DNA of 64,000 nt from positions 1,550,001 to 1,614,000 of the forward strand of contig NZ_CP041030.1 of NCBI RefSeq assembly GCF_012224145.1, in the 5' to 3' direction. The stretch's first letter is position 1; the number at the start of each line of letters is the position of its first letter. The translations under genes and the position numbers were made by a program. Positions 37,599-46,567 of the stretch are shown piece by piece. The DNA is from Francisella sp. LA112445 (GTDB taxonomy: Bacteria > Pseudomonadota > Gammaproteobacteria > Francisellales > Francisellaceae). The notes beneath the pieces are model-generated. The model made no database searches and had not been told where the DNA came from. It saw only the letters and a list, made by a program, of their open reading frames with translations.

Positions 37599-38651
37599 TT
37601 AGATCTTCCATTCACTAAACCCCTGTCTAATAGCAGATTGGCATAACGACCCTATCATAATCTTGTAACTATTAATAAAACTATCCTTTGCTAAGTTATT
37701 CAAAGAAACTATAGTGTAGTCTTCTATAACTTTAGTTTTGTTATTTGATTTGACCCAGTCATATAACTGATATTGCTGATTAGCCAACTTACTAAGATAT
37801 CTATCATCTATTAAAATCCTATCTGATTTCTGGCTATTTAGGCTAGATTTAATTGGTGTTAAATTCCAAATCATATTATGAGCAACATAGTTCCAAGGTA
37901 CATAGTGATCTAAATCAATACCTTGATTTAAACTAGTTAAGATTGAACCATCATAAATATCGTAAATATTGAGATTATCTTTTATAAAATCATTCCAAAT
38001 AATTCTCTGCTTAGTTAGATTTTCTCTATTTTTATCAGCTACAGGATCAACTTTAAGCATTAGATTAGGAACATCAACATTATACTTAGCGAGATATTTA
38101 GCAAACTCTTGAGTAATATATGCTTTTAATAGTAAGTAATTTTTTCTTAGATATTCACGCCAATTGGGGTTTAAAATCAAACTTTCATTATCGTAATCTA
38201 TTTGATAAATTAGTATATCTGAATACCGATTATTATTAGAGTCAATAGAATCAACATAGTGTCTTTGCTTTTGACTATCATTACCCTTTATATCAAAAAA
38301 ACTTGATTGAAATCTATATGGTACATATTTTAGAAAATCTTTCTTTATAATTTCTCTAGAATCTTTACTATATATTTGTGTAAATTTAATTTTGTAATCT
38401 TTTGTTTTTGAGTGAGCTTCTAATATATTTTTTTCAAATATACTATCACTATTACAACTCAATCTGACTTTATATTTAGTAGCAAGATTAGAAGCATATA
38501 CAGCTGCATAAGCTAAAATATCATCTAACCTAATTTTATTTGATATCACACTATCATCATTAGCTAACTCTAATAATGCTAAACCCCAAAGAAACTTATA
38601 TGACTGAGTAGTTCGTTTAAAGAGATTAAATACTCTTGTATTATATTGCAC
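37599..38651 (-). CDS. HNH endonuclease domain protein (350 aa)
   Basis: The start is GTG, with AGGA upstream. The HNH motif is near the C-terminal third: GIDLDHYVPWNYVAHNMIWN, followed by LTPIKSSLNSQKSD, giving the His, Asn and second Asn/Lys positions. The N-terminal ~200 residues are mostly helical and not recognised. It is a predicted DNA or RNA nuclease, in an operon with a SAM methyltransferase, and lies right outside the integrative element at 38.75-46.3 kb. The pair may be a defence module; direct evidence is lacking. Confidence 0.8.
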   Translation of the reverse strand: MQYNTRVFNLFKRTTQSYKFLWGLALLELANDDSVISNKIRLDDILAYAAVYASNLATKYKVRLSCNSDSIFEKNILEAHSKTKDYKIKFTQIYSKDSREIIKKDFLKYVPYRFQSSFFDIKGNDSQKQRHYVDSIDSNNNRYSDILIYQIDYDNESLILNPNWREYLRKNYLLLKAYITQEFAKYLAKYNVDVPNLMLKVDPVADKNRENLTKQRIIWNDFIKDNLNIYDIYDGSILTSLNQGIDLDHYVPWNYVAHNMIWNLTPIKSSLNSQKSDRILIDDRYLSKLANQQYQLYDWVKSNNKTKVIEDYTIVSLNNLAKDSFINSYKIMIGSLCQSAIRQGFSEWKI

Positions 38652-38752
38652 TCAATAATCCTATTTTACAAAACACAAATCAAAATACATAATAAGTATC
38701 ATATCACAATCTGTAAGTTAGGAAACGTAAAGAACATTTAAAAAAAATAATA

Positions 38753-38772
38753 AAAATGGTGCCGGGGCCGGA
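38753..38772 (-). repeat. Distal attachment site (tRNA-Leu 3'-end duplicate)
   Basis: A 20-base copy of the last bases of tRNA-Leu with CCA, in direct orientation to the real tRNA at 46293-46313, differing by a one-base deletion in the C run. After it the sequence no longer matches the tRNA. Confidence 0.85.
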
Positions 38773-38773
38773 C

Positions 38774-39402
38774 AATAACTATCTCTCTGAAAGCCTTATG
38801 TATCAACACTTATAGCTTTTGTTAAATTTGTCAGCCACCTAAATAGCCTTACAACTAAGAATAATACAACACACAAAACATGTCAATCATAAACTTAATG
38901 CTCATATAAGTATTAAATATGGTAGTACCAATAAACTCTTAATATTTTATATTCTCTAAAAGCTAACACAATTAACACAACGTAGTTCAAACCAACATAT
39001 ATAACGCTTTAAGATGTGTTATATAATTAACACTCAAATAACACTTTTATTTTAGGTTATCTGATATATATAGCTAACTACTATTAAAAGCAGTACATTA
39101 ATAGATTGTTTTTGACTACTAAGGCTATTGATAATTATGTATTTTTATAAAGCATTAACCATACTACTTTTATCACTAGTAGCCTATACTTTACTATGTA
39201 GTGAAATAATATTGATTATGCTTTAAAGTACACTTCTGATATACATTGATAATGTTTCAGATAAGCTTTAATTTATTATTTATGCCAAAAGTAGAGCATT
39301 AAGTTGTATATTTTGACTTACCTTTAACTATAAAAAAGTATTTTTTACATGAATTTTAAGGGTTTGTTATTTATCGTTAGCAAGGTAAATAAGTATTATT
39401 AA
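38774..39402. other. Left arm of the integrative element, mostly non-coding
   Basis: 629 bases with no substantial gene. It holds the first TGTGTTA iteron cluster (38964-39045). A 29-codon frame at 39137-39226 encodes an almost fully hydrophobic peptide (MYFYKALTILLLSLVAYTLL); it has no clear Shine-Dalgarno, so I do not call it a gene. Confidence 0.5.
38964..39045. repeat. TGTGTTA iteron cluster A
   Basis: Five copies of TGTGTTA or its complement TAACACA/TAACACT within 82 bases (38964, 38973, 39015, 39027, 39039), including the palindrome GTGTTA-tataat-TAACAC. The same word recurs at 40874-40956. Confidence 0.6.
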
Positions 39403-40776
39403 TTAAAGTACATTTTGTAGATAATTAATATCTAATATTAATGAGTCTCTGTCTACAAGCAAAGTATTTGTCGCTTTAGCTAGCTTTCTCGCTCCTTGAG
39501 TAAAATAGCTATTTGTAACTACGCAAGAATAATCAGCATTATAATATGATTTAGCAGCATATATTTCCTGAATAGCTGTATTACTAACTGTATTAGAATA
39601 TCTTTTACATTGGATTACATATACTTTATTATCGGGTGCTTTTGCGATTAAGTCTGCACCATGGTCACCACTTAATGGTGTCTGCTCTACTATATATCCC
39701 TTAGCTTGGTATAGTTTTGCACAGAAATCTTCAAACTCAGCTCCATTCATTTGATCGATTGATTCTATTTTAAGAATATTATTTTTCTCTTCACTAGATT
39801 CATTACTAGCATTAACCCTTTTGCCCTCAGATGTAAAAAAATCTTCTAATTCATTTCTCTCTTTTTCTTGCAGATAAGTTTTTTTATAGTTAAAGTAGTC
39901 ATCTATACTATACTTATATGGTATCTTTTCTTGAGAAAATATTTGATTATTAGCTAAATAGGTATTGATACACATAATTACCTTTTCTAAAAAGTAAGCT
40001 TCAAAAGAGTGACTTTCAATTTTTTTAAGTATTTTGTATTGTTCAGTATATTTTAGATCTTTGAGATGTGTTTTAAAATCTTCATCCTCCCAAAATATTA
40101 TTGCTGTTCTTTTATTAACTGACCATGCTTCTACATATGTTTTTAAAATATTATCATATTGTGAAATTTGTTCTTGATTAAGTCTACCATTAGATTTTGA
40201 CTCTTCTATATATTTAATATTTTTAATAGTTTTTTCAGTATCTTCTTCTGCAGCTTCATTAAGTTTTTCAATACCTAAATATTGCTCTTCATAATTTTTA
40301 CTAAGTTTTTCTAAATTATCTCTATGTAAATCTTGATTTTCCCACATTACAATTAAATTTTTATAAATTTCTTCTTTAGGAAAGAATTCTTCTCCTTGAT
40401 ATAGATTCCGACATTTCTCCATAGCTGGAAGAAATTTTTGGTTAAAATATATATCGACATATTTATTTAAATAATACTCAGCCAAGTGAAATATAAAAAC
40501 TATATTAGCAATATCTTTAAAGAAATCATCTTTACATCTAAACCAACCAGTGAGCTGTGAGTAATCGCAATCATTTAAAAAACTTACATTTATTCCAGCA
40601 ACAGTGTCTTTATCACACTTTTCTATGACATTATTTATTCTCTCTAGGATTTCTTCTTTCAGCTTTCTTTGTTCTCTTTCTGCTGCTTTTATTTTTCTTA
40701 TTTTTAACTTTTCTTCTATGCGTGAAGCTTTTTGTCTCGTAGCCCACCGCTTAGATATTCTATCAATTAAGCTCAT
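39403..40776 (-). CDS. Mrr-like restriction endonuclease domain protein
   Basis: 457 aa from the ATG at 40776 (an ATG two codons earlier is too close to the AGGA). The first 340 residues are charged and helical with coiled-coil stretches. The last ~110 form an Mrr-type PD-(D/E)XK domain: MNGAEFEDFCAKLYQAKGY, GDHGADLIAKAPDN, VYVIQCKRYSNTVSNTAIQE. Asp and Gln-Cys-Lys are the catalytic residues. Mrr-type enzymes cut modified or foreign DNA, so this is probably a defence cargo of the element. Iteron clusters flank the gene on both sides. Confidence 0.85.
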   Translation of the reverse strand: MSLIDRISKRWATRQKASRIEEKLKIRKIKAAEREQRKLKEEILERINNVIEKCDKDTVAGINVSFLNDCDYSQLTGWFRCKDDFFKDIANIVFIFHLAEYYLNKYVDIYFNQKFLPAMEKCRNLYQGEEFFPKEEIYKNLIVMWENQDLHRDNLEKLSKNYEEQYLGIEKLNEAAEEDTEKTIKNIKYIEESKSNGRLNQEQISQYDNILKTYVEAWSVNKRTAIIFWEDEDFKTHLKDLKYTEQYKILKKIESHSFEAYFLEKVIMCINTYLANNQIFSQEKIPYKYSIDDYFNYKKTYLQEKERNELEDFFTSEGKRVNASNESSEEKNNILKIESIDQMNGAEFEDFCAKLYQAKGYIVEQTPLSGDHGADLIAKAPDNKVYVIQCKRYSNTVSNTAIQEIYAAKSYYNADYSCVVTNSYFTQGARKLAKATNTLLVDRDSLILDINYLQNVL

Positions 40777-40873
40777 AAGCATTTCCTATACTTGTTGTCA
40801 TTACCCAATATTTATAAACTATAAATGTTAATTATACTGTATTTATAATATACTTTATAACAAGTTTAAACTT

Positions 40874-40956
40874 TGTGTTATATAAGTGTTAGATAATCAA
40901 CACATAATAAAGCCTTTATTTTAAGGGGATTAAACTATATTGTGTTAAATGTGTTG
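40874..40956. repeat. TGTGTTA iteron cluster B
   Basis: Copies of TGTGTTA or close variants at 40874, 40885 (AGTGTTA), 40897 (complement), 40941 and 40950, within 83 bases, between the helicase gene and the Mrr-like gene. Together with cluster A they could be a replication origin pair or binding sites of an element protein that regulates the Mrr-like gene. Confidence 0.6.
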
Positions 40957-40983
40957 ATTATATTAAAAGATTAGAAAATAAAT

Positions 40984-42456
40984 TTAATATAACCAATAAT
41001 ACTTATTGTATTTAGTACCTTTGTTATTAGTTTTCTTAATATGATGATATTGTTCCAAAACATCTAAAGCCTCCTGCACTAAGTCTTTACCTAAGACTCT
41101 AAAACTACTTTTACTTCTAGTAATATCTCCAATACTAAAACCATTTTTATTTTTTAATTTAGGTTTTATATCTACTATCTTCTTAGCCAAATCTAAAGAT
41201 TTATTAAAATTATCACTATATAAATAATCTGCACAATCATAAAAGTAATTTAGACTAGCTATAACCTTTTGTACTACTTCTTTGCTTATATGGTTGCCAC
41301 TATTCTTATAAGCTAAATGATATATTAAAGCTAAAGCATGGAAAGTATTGTTAGCTTTACCTAGATACTCTATCATTAAATCACTTTGCCCACTCTCATT
41401 TTTTACTTTTTCATTATTATCAAACCAATCTGCATATAAACTCTTAGCTTCTTTAGTATAGCTGTATTTCTTAGGTTCTGATTTAACTCTTTCATTATCA
41501 ATGATATTAAATCTTTGGGGAATTTTATTGAGCTCATTCAACATACTTTGATATGGCAAAGTATAGAGTGTACTTATGTTTGGCTCTCTATATTCTCTTA
41601 ACTGCTTTTCAGCTAGTGGAATCAACTGAAACCTTGCTAATAGACCACTTCCATCATAACTTTTAGTAAAATCTAAAAGTCTTGATGTTTGTACGCCTCC
41701 AATAATAGAAACTGTTACATTATCTACCACTTGCATTCCTCTAGATATAGTTTCACTTTTAAATTCCCCATTATTGTACGCCTCCACATAAAGTTTATGA
41801 TCCTCGACCTTTTCAGACCTAACTAACGACTTTATAAAGTCCATCAACTCATCAATTTCAAGTAATAAGCCGTTTGGACTATCATTTGATATTTTCTTAA
41901 GGAAAGCCTCTTTGGTGGCTGTATTTAATATTATCTCTCTTGAATATGGTTTTATTGGACTTAATTTTCCAAAATCTACTATCTCATTTTTTATACTTTC
42001 TTTTTTATTTTTTTCAGCTTTTTTAAAATTATTTTTTAATTCATTTAATTCAATATCATAAATATCTTTTGCAGTTGAATAAGCTTGAAATTCCTTAGCG
42101 TAGGCTCTTAAATTATCTTGATCTATTTCTTTTATAAACTTTAATGGCTCATTAATACTAGGTGTCTTCCCAGTACCGCTATCGCCAATTAACATACCCC
42201 AAAGAATAGGATAGGCTTTTTGACTATTAACTTCTAAACACACTTTATTACCCAATAATCCAGCTATACTAACTAAACTTGCTGTAGCGATATATTGCTT
42301 AGGCTGTTGCATTACATTAGATGAATATTCAACATAATCAGCTATAACTTTAGGTAAGCAGTCCGTATTAAATTTTGGTAATTCTTTTCTATTGATTGGT
42401 AGTTCCAATGGCTTAACCTCTGTAACTTCTTTTTGTAACTCTAAAATATTATCCAT
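40984..42456 (-). CDS. DUF3987 helicase-like protein of the element
   Basis: 490 aa. Walker A GDSGTGKTPSI (about 92-102), a Walker B-like GLLLEIDELMDF, and the region KSETISRGMQVVDNVTVSII followed by QTSRLLDFT are typical of DUF3987 proteins, which act as replicative helicase/primase partners in satellites and plasmids. It follows the Toprim gene by one base, so primase and helicase functions are encoded by adjacent genes here, whereas in P4 they are one protein. Confidence 0.88.
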   Translation of the reverse strand: MDNILELQKEVTEVKPLELPINRKELPKFNTDCLPKVIADYVEYSSNVMQQPKQYIATASLVSIAGLLGNKVCLEVNSQKAYPILWGMLIGDSGTGKTPSINEPLKFIKEIDQDNLRAYAKEFQAYSTAKDIYDIELNELKNNFKKAEKNKKESIKNEIVDFGKLSPIKPYSREIILNTATKEAFLKKISNDSPNGLLLEIDELMDFIKSLVRSEKVEDHKLYVEAYNNGEFKSETISRGMQVVDNVTVSIIGGVQTSRLLDFTKSYDGSGLLARFQLIPLAEKQLREYREPNISTLYTLPYQSMLNELNKIPQRFNIIDNERVKSEPKKYSYTKEAKSLYADWFDNNEKVKNESGQSDLMIEYLGKANNTFHALALIYHLAYKNSGNHISKEVVQKVIASLNYFYDCADYLYSDNFNKSLDLAKKIVDIKPKLKNKNGFSIGDITRSKSSFRVLGKDLVQEALDVLEQYHHIKKTNNKGTKYNKYYWLY

Positions 42457-42457
42457 A

Positions 42458-43366
42458 TTAAAAATCTCCCTTTATTATTGTAGTTTTGTATATTTGTAAA
42501 TAATCATTCCAATCACTAAGCTCTGAAAAAGTTTCTTTTAGTATTGGATCAAATGGAGGGGGATATATTTTTATACTTGGTATTATTGCAGCAACTTCAT
42601 TAGCTTTTTTAATACCTACACCATTTTTATCATCATCTGCAAAAATACATAAATTAGCATTAGGATATAAACTATAAAAGTAGCTCACAATAGGTTTGAG
42701 ATTGTTACAATTAAAGCAAACTATTACACTGATATTATCTTTATCATAAATAGCATTTAATACACTAATACCAGTTGCCAACCCCTCTACAAAAATAAAA
42801 CTATCATTTGATGATTTATTTAGCATTAGAAAACTATCTTTAGCATTAGCTCCTTTGTAGAATTGTTTAAAGCCATTAGGTAGTATAGTTTGTATACTCT
42901 GTAATTTACCCTTAAAAGGCTCTTCTATACCAATACATGGAATAATTAATTTGTCTTTATCCTGTTTAATAACTCCATGGCTTTTAATACCCTTAGCAAC
43001 TAAATACGCATGGTTATCATTTGCTTTAGGCAGTGATAAATAATAAGCTCCTAACTTTTTAGCTAGTTCTTGTTTACTCTGTAACTCTGCTTTTTTTTGC
43101 TGTTGTACTTTGTAGCTAACTTCTTTTTTACCATGGTAGTTATATTGGCTATCATTATCTATATAGGTATACTTCTCGCCTGTCTTCCAATCGCCAAAGA
43201 CAAATATATTATTATCAATATTCTTTATCCATAAATCTTTATTATCTTTATTTTTATTAATATCCTTAAATCGAACTATCTCTCCTATACCTATGTTATA
43301 ATCAAAATTGTTGGGTAGTGTATATCCATTTGATTCTGCAAAATCTCTCAATTGTATACTATCCAT
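42458..43366 (-). CDS. Toprim-domain primase-like protein
   Basis: 302 aa from the ATG at 43366, which follows GAGGGTAATATA; a longer frame upstream overlaps alpA. The Toprim core is FIFVEGLATGISVLNAI (Glu metal ligand) and NLCIFADDDKNGVGIKKANE (Asp-x-Asp). The N-terminal part (IFVFGDWKTGEKYTY) looks like the zinc-less primase-associated region of similar plasmid proteins. It probably primes replication of the excised element together with the DUF3987 protein. It starts four bases after alpA. Confidence 0.87.
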   Translation of the reverse strand: MDSIQLRDFAESNGYTLPNNFDYNIGIGEIVRFKDINKNKDNKDLWIKNIDNNIFVFGDWKTGEKYTYIDNDSQYNYHGKKEVSYKVQQQKKAELQSKQELAKKLGAYYLSLPKANDNHAYLVAKGIKSHGVIKQDKDKLIIPCIGIEEPFKGKLQSIQTILPNGFKQFYKGANAKDSFLMLNKSSNDSFIFVEGLATGISVLNAIYDKDNISVIVCFNCNNLKPIVSYFYSLYPNANLCIFADDDKNGVGIKKANEVAAIIPSIKIYPPPFDPILKETFSELSDWNDYLQIYKTTIIKGDF

Positions 43367-43370
43367 TATA

Positions 43371-43550
43371 TTACCCTCTAGCTTCAATTTTTGATTGTAA
43401 CCAAGCATCAACTTCTGACTTAATCCAAGCTGAACTATTCTCAGCCAACTTGATTGGTCTAGGAAATTGATTTGCTTTTGCGAGCCGGTATATTGTTGAT
43501 TTAGATAGTCCCACTCTATCTATTACTTCTTTTATTTTCATAGCCTTCAT
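43371..43550 (-). CDS. AlpA-family excisionase/regulator
   Basis: 59 aa, missed by longer-gene criteria but clearly real: AGGAG lies five bases before the ATG. It is a MerR-like helix-turn-helix of the AlpA type (IDRVGLSKSTIYRLAKANQF, PRPIKLAENSSAWIKSEVDA). AlpA proteins drive integrase expression and act as excisionases in P4-like elements. It is the first gene of the alpA-Toprim-DUF3987 operon. Confidence 0.9.
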   Translation of the reverse strand: MKAMKIKEVIDRVGLSKSTIYRLAKANQFPRPIKLAENSSAWIKSEVDAWLQSKIEARG

Positions 43551-43764
43551 ACTTTCTCCTATTGATATGTTTATTTTTAAATTTATTCTGTAACTTATAA
43601 ATAATTACAAAACATCAACTTCAACCTACGAAACAAAATCATAGATTTGTTGCTATTAAAACATAAAAAAAGAGAGTAATCTTCGTACCACTTTGGTAAG
43701 AAAAAGTGACCGAAATATATGAAGCTTAGAGACTAAATGAGTTTAAAACTGACCAAATTATTTT

Positions 43765-44739
43765 TTACTTTTTTTTAGAAGTTGTATCCTTAATTTTTAT
43801 ATTATGATGTTCACAAATAATGTCAGCTAAAGCATGAGTCTTTTTACCTGTATATAGTCTACTACCTATATTAATATTATTAACTTTAAAAACTGTATTT
43901 ATGTCACTATCTTTAAGAACTTTTTTTATTTCTGTTTTCTGTTGCTTACAACCAGTATGATATTTAAAGAAATTAGCTATATATTTTGATAAATCTCGAA
44001 TAACAGTTTTATTGCTATAAAGATAGTACTCCGCTAGAACATACTCTACCAAAGATGTATAAGGCTTATCTAAGCCAGAATCCTTTTTACTTTCCATTAT
44101 AAGTTTAAAATGAACATTAGTTATTTCTCTATCTATTATAATAGCCTTGATCTTTGACTTTATATCGTGATTTATACTAGGTAAGCGATAATTTTCTTTT
44201 TCTCTATACTTTTTATTAATCTCATCAATAAACATAGATATAAACTCTAAACATCGCAAAGGCTCTACTAGACTGGTTGTATTATTAAAGTATTGACCAA
44301 AATAACTATCATAATCTTGTTGTTCTATATAGAATGGATATAATTTTTCATCTGATATGCTAATACCATTATAATTATTGGGGTTGATTGAGAATATTAG
44401 AGAACTTGGATGATGAAACTCTGATATATAATATATACCATTAAAGTTCTTAAAACTTAGATGTTGGACTTTCTCATAAGATAAACTTTCAAAAAACCAG
44501 TTTTCTCGACTTTTATACCTACTACAAAACTCTTCAATGGTTATACTTTTATCAGCTCCAGAAACTTCACCCAAATAATTGCTATCACAACATAATAATT
44601 CATAGATATTTATATATATTGGATAATCTTTACTAAAATACTCGATAGATCTAAAAAGTCGAATATCCTCATTTACACCTATAAGGTTATCACTGATTAA
44701 TTTGTTTCTAATATCTTTAAAATATAGCCTTTCTGACAC
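43765..44739 (-). CDS. Unknown 324-aa protein of the integrative element
   Basis: Starts at GTG with no evident Shine-Dalgarno, 13 bases after the integrase stop. It is soluble, rich in Tyr, Ile and Asn, with YFSKDYPIYINIYELLCCDS near the start, a central WFFESLSYEKVQHLSF, and a basic C-terminal end (KIKDTTSKKK). It is similar in style to uncharacterised proteins that sit behind integrases, but I recognise no domain. Its placement between integrase and AlpA suggests a core element function rather than cargo. Confidence 0.72.
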   Translation of the reverse strand: MSERLYFKDIRNKLISDNLIGVNEDIRLFRSIEYFSKDYPIYINIYELLCCDSNYLGEVSGADKSITIEEFCSRYKSRENWFFESLSYEKVQHLSFKNFNGIYYISEFHHPSSLIFSINPNNYNGISISDEKLYPFYIEQQDYDSYFGQYFNNTTSLVEPLRCLEFISMFIDEINKKYREKENYRLPSINHDIKSKIKAIIIDREITNVHFKLIMESKKDSGLDKPYTSLVEYVLAEYYLYSNKTVIRDLSKYIANFFKYHTGCKQQKTEIKKVLKDSDINTVFKVNNINIGSRLYTGKKTHALADIICEHHNIKIKDTTSKKK

Positions 44740-44752
44740 TGTATATATAACA

Positions 44753-45991
44753 TTAACTTACTTTCTCAAAGTCTATCACATTAGCACTTTGTTTTATATT
44801 ATCTATAAAATCAGACCATACAGATAAAATCTCTCTTCTTTCATCCAAATAATCATAATTATTGTAAACAGCCTTAACACTATTTCTTTCTTTATGGTCT
44901 AATACCATTTCAATAGCTTCACTCTGCCATCTATGTTTTCTTTGTAAGAAATATAACCCTGTGCTAGTCGTGTGCCTCCAACCATGAGTAGTGAATTTGA
45001 GCTTTTTATTACCATCATAACCTAAACCTCTCTGCATAGCCCCTCTTAGACTATCGGGAGTTATATGCTTACCTTTTCTATTACTAAATATATAAATACT
45101 GCTGCCTGTATAATCTTTCATACTCATTATGATATCAAAAGCTTGCTTACTCAATGGCTGTTTAAATTCCTGCCTCATTTTCATATTTTCAGCATTAATT
45201 ACTAGTAGCTTATCTTTTTCTCTAAAATCACTCCATTTTAAGCTAACAATCATATTTGGTCTAAATGCTAAATACGGTGCAAGCTGTAAAGCTTTTTTAA
45301 CTATGATATTACCATGATAGCTATCTATATCATTTAAAAGCATGGATAAGTTATATTGATTATCTATAGGGTGAATAAATGAGTAATTTTCATTTCTTTC
45401 TTTTTCCATAATAAAGCTTAAATCTCTACTTATATGATTAACTTCACAAAGACCATGAGCTTTTGCAAATTGATATATCCCTGACAATGTAACCTTAATT
45501 TTATTTTGCTTTGTTGGTGTTGAGCTAAAAGATTTAAGGAAATTTACTATCTCAGTATACTTAATCTCATCAATATTTCTATTTTGAAACTTGGGTAAAA
45601 TATCATTAAATAAGTACCCTTTTGATTTTCTGTAAGTAGCTAAAGCAATTTCTTTAGATTTCTTTTCTAACCAGTCGATAGCTATCTTTCTAAAGTCCTT
45701 ATTATTATCTATTTTAGATTGCTGCAACTCTAATTTAGGGTCTATGCCTTTAGCTCGCTTACTATTAAATTCAATAGCTATTTCACGAGCCTCGGCAAGC
45801 GATATTTTAGGATAGCCGCCTAAACCTATACTTTTTGATTTTCCTCTAAATTGATACCTATACAGCCAACTTTTAGCATTACTTGGTTTTATCTCTAAAT
45901 ACAGATTATCTATATCTTTAATTCTCTGCACATTTTTAGTTATACCTGAATGTTTAATATTATCTATTTGTTTCTTGGTTAGTTTTGTCAT
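44753..45991 (-). CDS. int: Tyrosine-recombinase integrase (P4 type)
   Basis: 412 aa. N-terminal arm-binding DUF4102 domain (KSWLYRYQFRGKSKSIGLGG), SAM-like core-binding domain, and a catalytic domain with the active residues: Arg in LAFRPNMIVSLKWSDF, His-x-x-Arg in THGWRHTTST, and Tyr in KAVYNNYDYLDERREIL. The stop is followed by the 324-aa gene. Its start faces tRNA-Leu, 305 bases away, the usual place for the integrase of a tRNA-targeting element. GAGGGTAATGAA precedes the ATG. Confidence 0.96.
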   Translation of the reverse strand: MTKLTKKQIDNIKHSGITKNVQRIKDIDNLYLEIKPSNAKSWLYRYQFRGKSKSIGLGGYPKISLAEAREIAIEFNSKRAKGIDPKLELQQSKIDNNKDFRKIAIDWLEKKSKEIALATYRKSKGYLFNDILPKFQNRNIDEIKYTEIVNFLKSFSSTPTKQNKIKVTLSGIYQFAKAHGLCEVNHISRDLSFIMEKERNENYSFIHPIDNQYNLSMLLNDIDSYHGNIIVKKALQLAPYLAFRPNMIVSLKWSDFREKDKLLVINAENMKMRQEFKQPLSKQAFDIIMSMKDYTGSSIYIFSNRKGKHITPDSLRGAMQRGLGYDGNKKLKFTTHGWRHTTSTGLYFLQRKHRWQSEAIEMVLDHKERNSVKAVYNNYDYLDERREILSVWSDFIDNIKQSANVIDFEKVS

Positions 45992-46292
45992 TTCATTACC
46001 CTCTGTTTAATTAATCTAAAACTATTTGGTAATGACAAATTTACGATATATATCAAAGTCTTCATAGATTCCAGATTGGTAAGTTCAACTTACCAAACGC
46101 TCTAGATACCATATTTAACAAGCTCATGTACATACCAAACAAAAGTAAATAAATATTGTCAGCCTTACAACTAGCCACACAACTATAACTAGGATTTAGT
46201 AATTCTGTATAAGACTACATGAAACACTAAATACTGTGTAAGCTTTATTTTATAAGGTTTTGTGATACTTTATGAGACTATATAGAAAGAAT
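45992..46292. other. Integrase-tRNA interval with arm-site-like palindrome
   Basis: No gene. It contains a perfect 9-bp palindrome, TTGGTAAGT-tca-ACTTACCAA, at 46076-46096. TTGGTAAG also occurs at 43693-43700 in the alpA upstream region, and TTGGTAA near 46026. These may be integrase arm or AlpA sites. Confidence 0.45.
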
Positions 46293-46295
46293 AAA

Positions 46296-46385
46296 TGGTG
46301 CCCGGGGCCGGACTCGAACCGGCACGGAGGTTAAGCTCCGAGGGATTTTAAGTCCCTTGTGTCTACCAATTTCACCACCCGGGCA
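46296..46385 (-). tRNA. tRNA-Leu(UAA)
   Basis: A full cloverleaf with the long class II variable arm; the anticodon loop CTTAAAA gives UAA. The 7-bp acceptor stem TGCCCGG/CCGGGCA and encoded CCA (46296-46298) are intact. It is third in the Gly-Cys-Leu cluster, the same order as E. coli glyW-cysT-leuZ, and is the target of the integrative element. Confidence 0.96.
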
Positions 46386-46388
46386 GTA

Positions 46389-46462
46389 TGGAGGCTGAGG
46401 CCGGAATCGAACCGGCGTCCAAGGCTTTGCAGGCCTCTGCATAACCATTTTGCTACTCAGCC
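46389..46462 (-). tRNA. tRNA-Cys(GCA)
   Basis: Acceptor stem GGCTGAG/CTCAGCC, anticodon loop CTGCAAA with GCA, T-loop GGTTCGATTCC, CCA encoded. It lies 3 bases from tRNA-Leu. Confidence 0.96.
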
Positions 46463-46479
46463 ACACATGCAAGAGTATG

Positions 46480-46554
46480 TGGAGCGGGAAACGAGGCTCG
46501 AACTCGCGACCCCAACCTTGGCAAGGTTGTGCTCTACCACTGAGCTATTCCCGC
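46480..46554 (-). tRNA. tRNA-Gly(GCC)
   Basis: Acceptor stem GCGGGAA/TTCCCGC, anticodon loop with GCC, T-loop GAGTTCGAGCC, CCA encoded. First tRNA of the cluster after the promoter. Confidence 0.96.
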
Positions 46555-46567
46555 TTTATAGAGACAT

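Larger units (their letters stand above)
38753..46313. mobile_element. Integrative element in tRNA-Leu(UAA)
   Basis: About 7.5 kb bounded by direct repeats of the tRNA-Leu 3' end: AAATGGTGCCGGGGCCGGAC at 38753 (one C missing) and the tRNA copy at 46293-46313. The tyrosine integrase is next to the intact tRNA. The cargo, all on the minus strand, is integrase, a 324-aa unknown, AlpA, Toprim protein, DUF3987 helicase and an Mrr-like nuclease. No capsid or tail genes are present, so it resembles a P4-like satellite or small genomic island. Confidence 0.85.

Noticed and set aside
39137-39226. 29-aa hydrophobic peptide as a type I toxin
   Set aside because: No Shine-Dalgarno, no recognisable antitoxin RNA promoter, and AT-rich DNA often gives such frames by chance.
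38964-40956. Repeats as a CRISPR array
   Set aside because: The repeated word is only 7 bases, spacing is irregular, both orientations occur, and no cas gene is present in the window.
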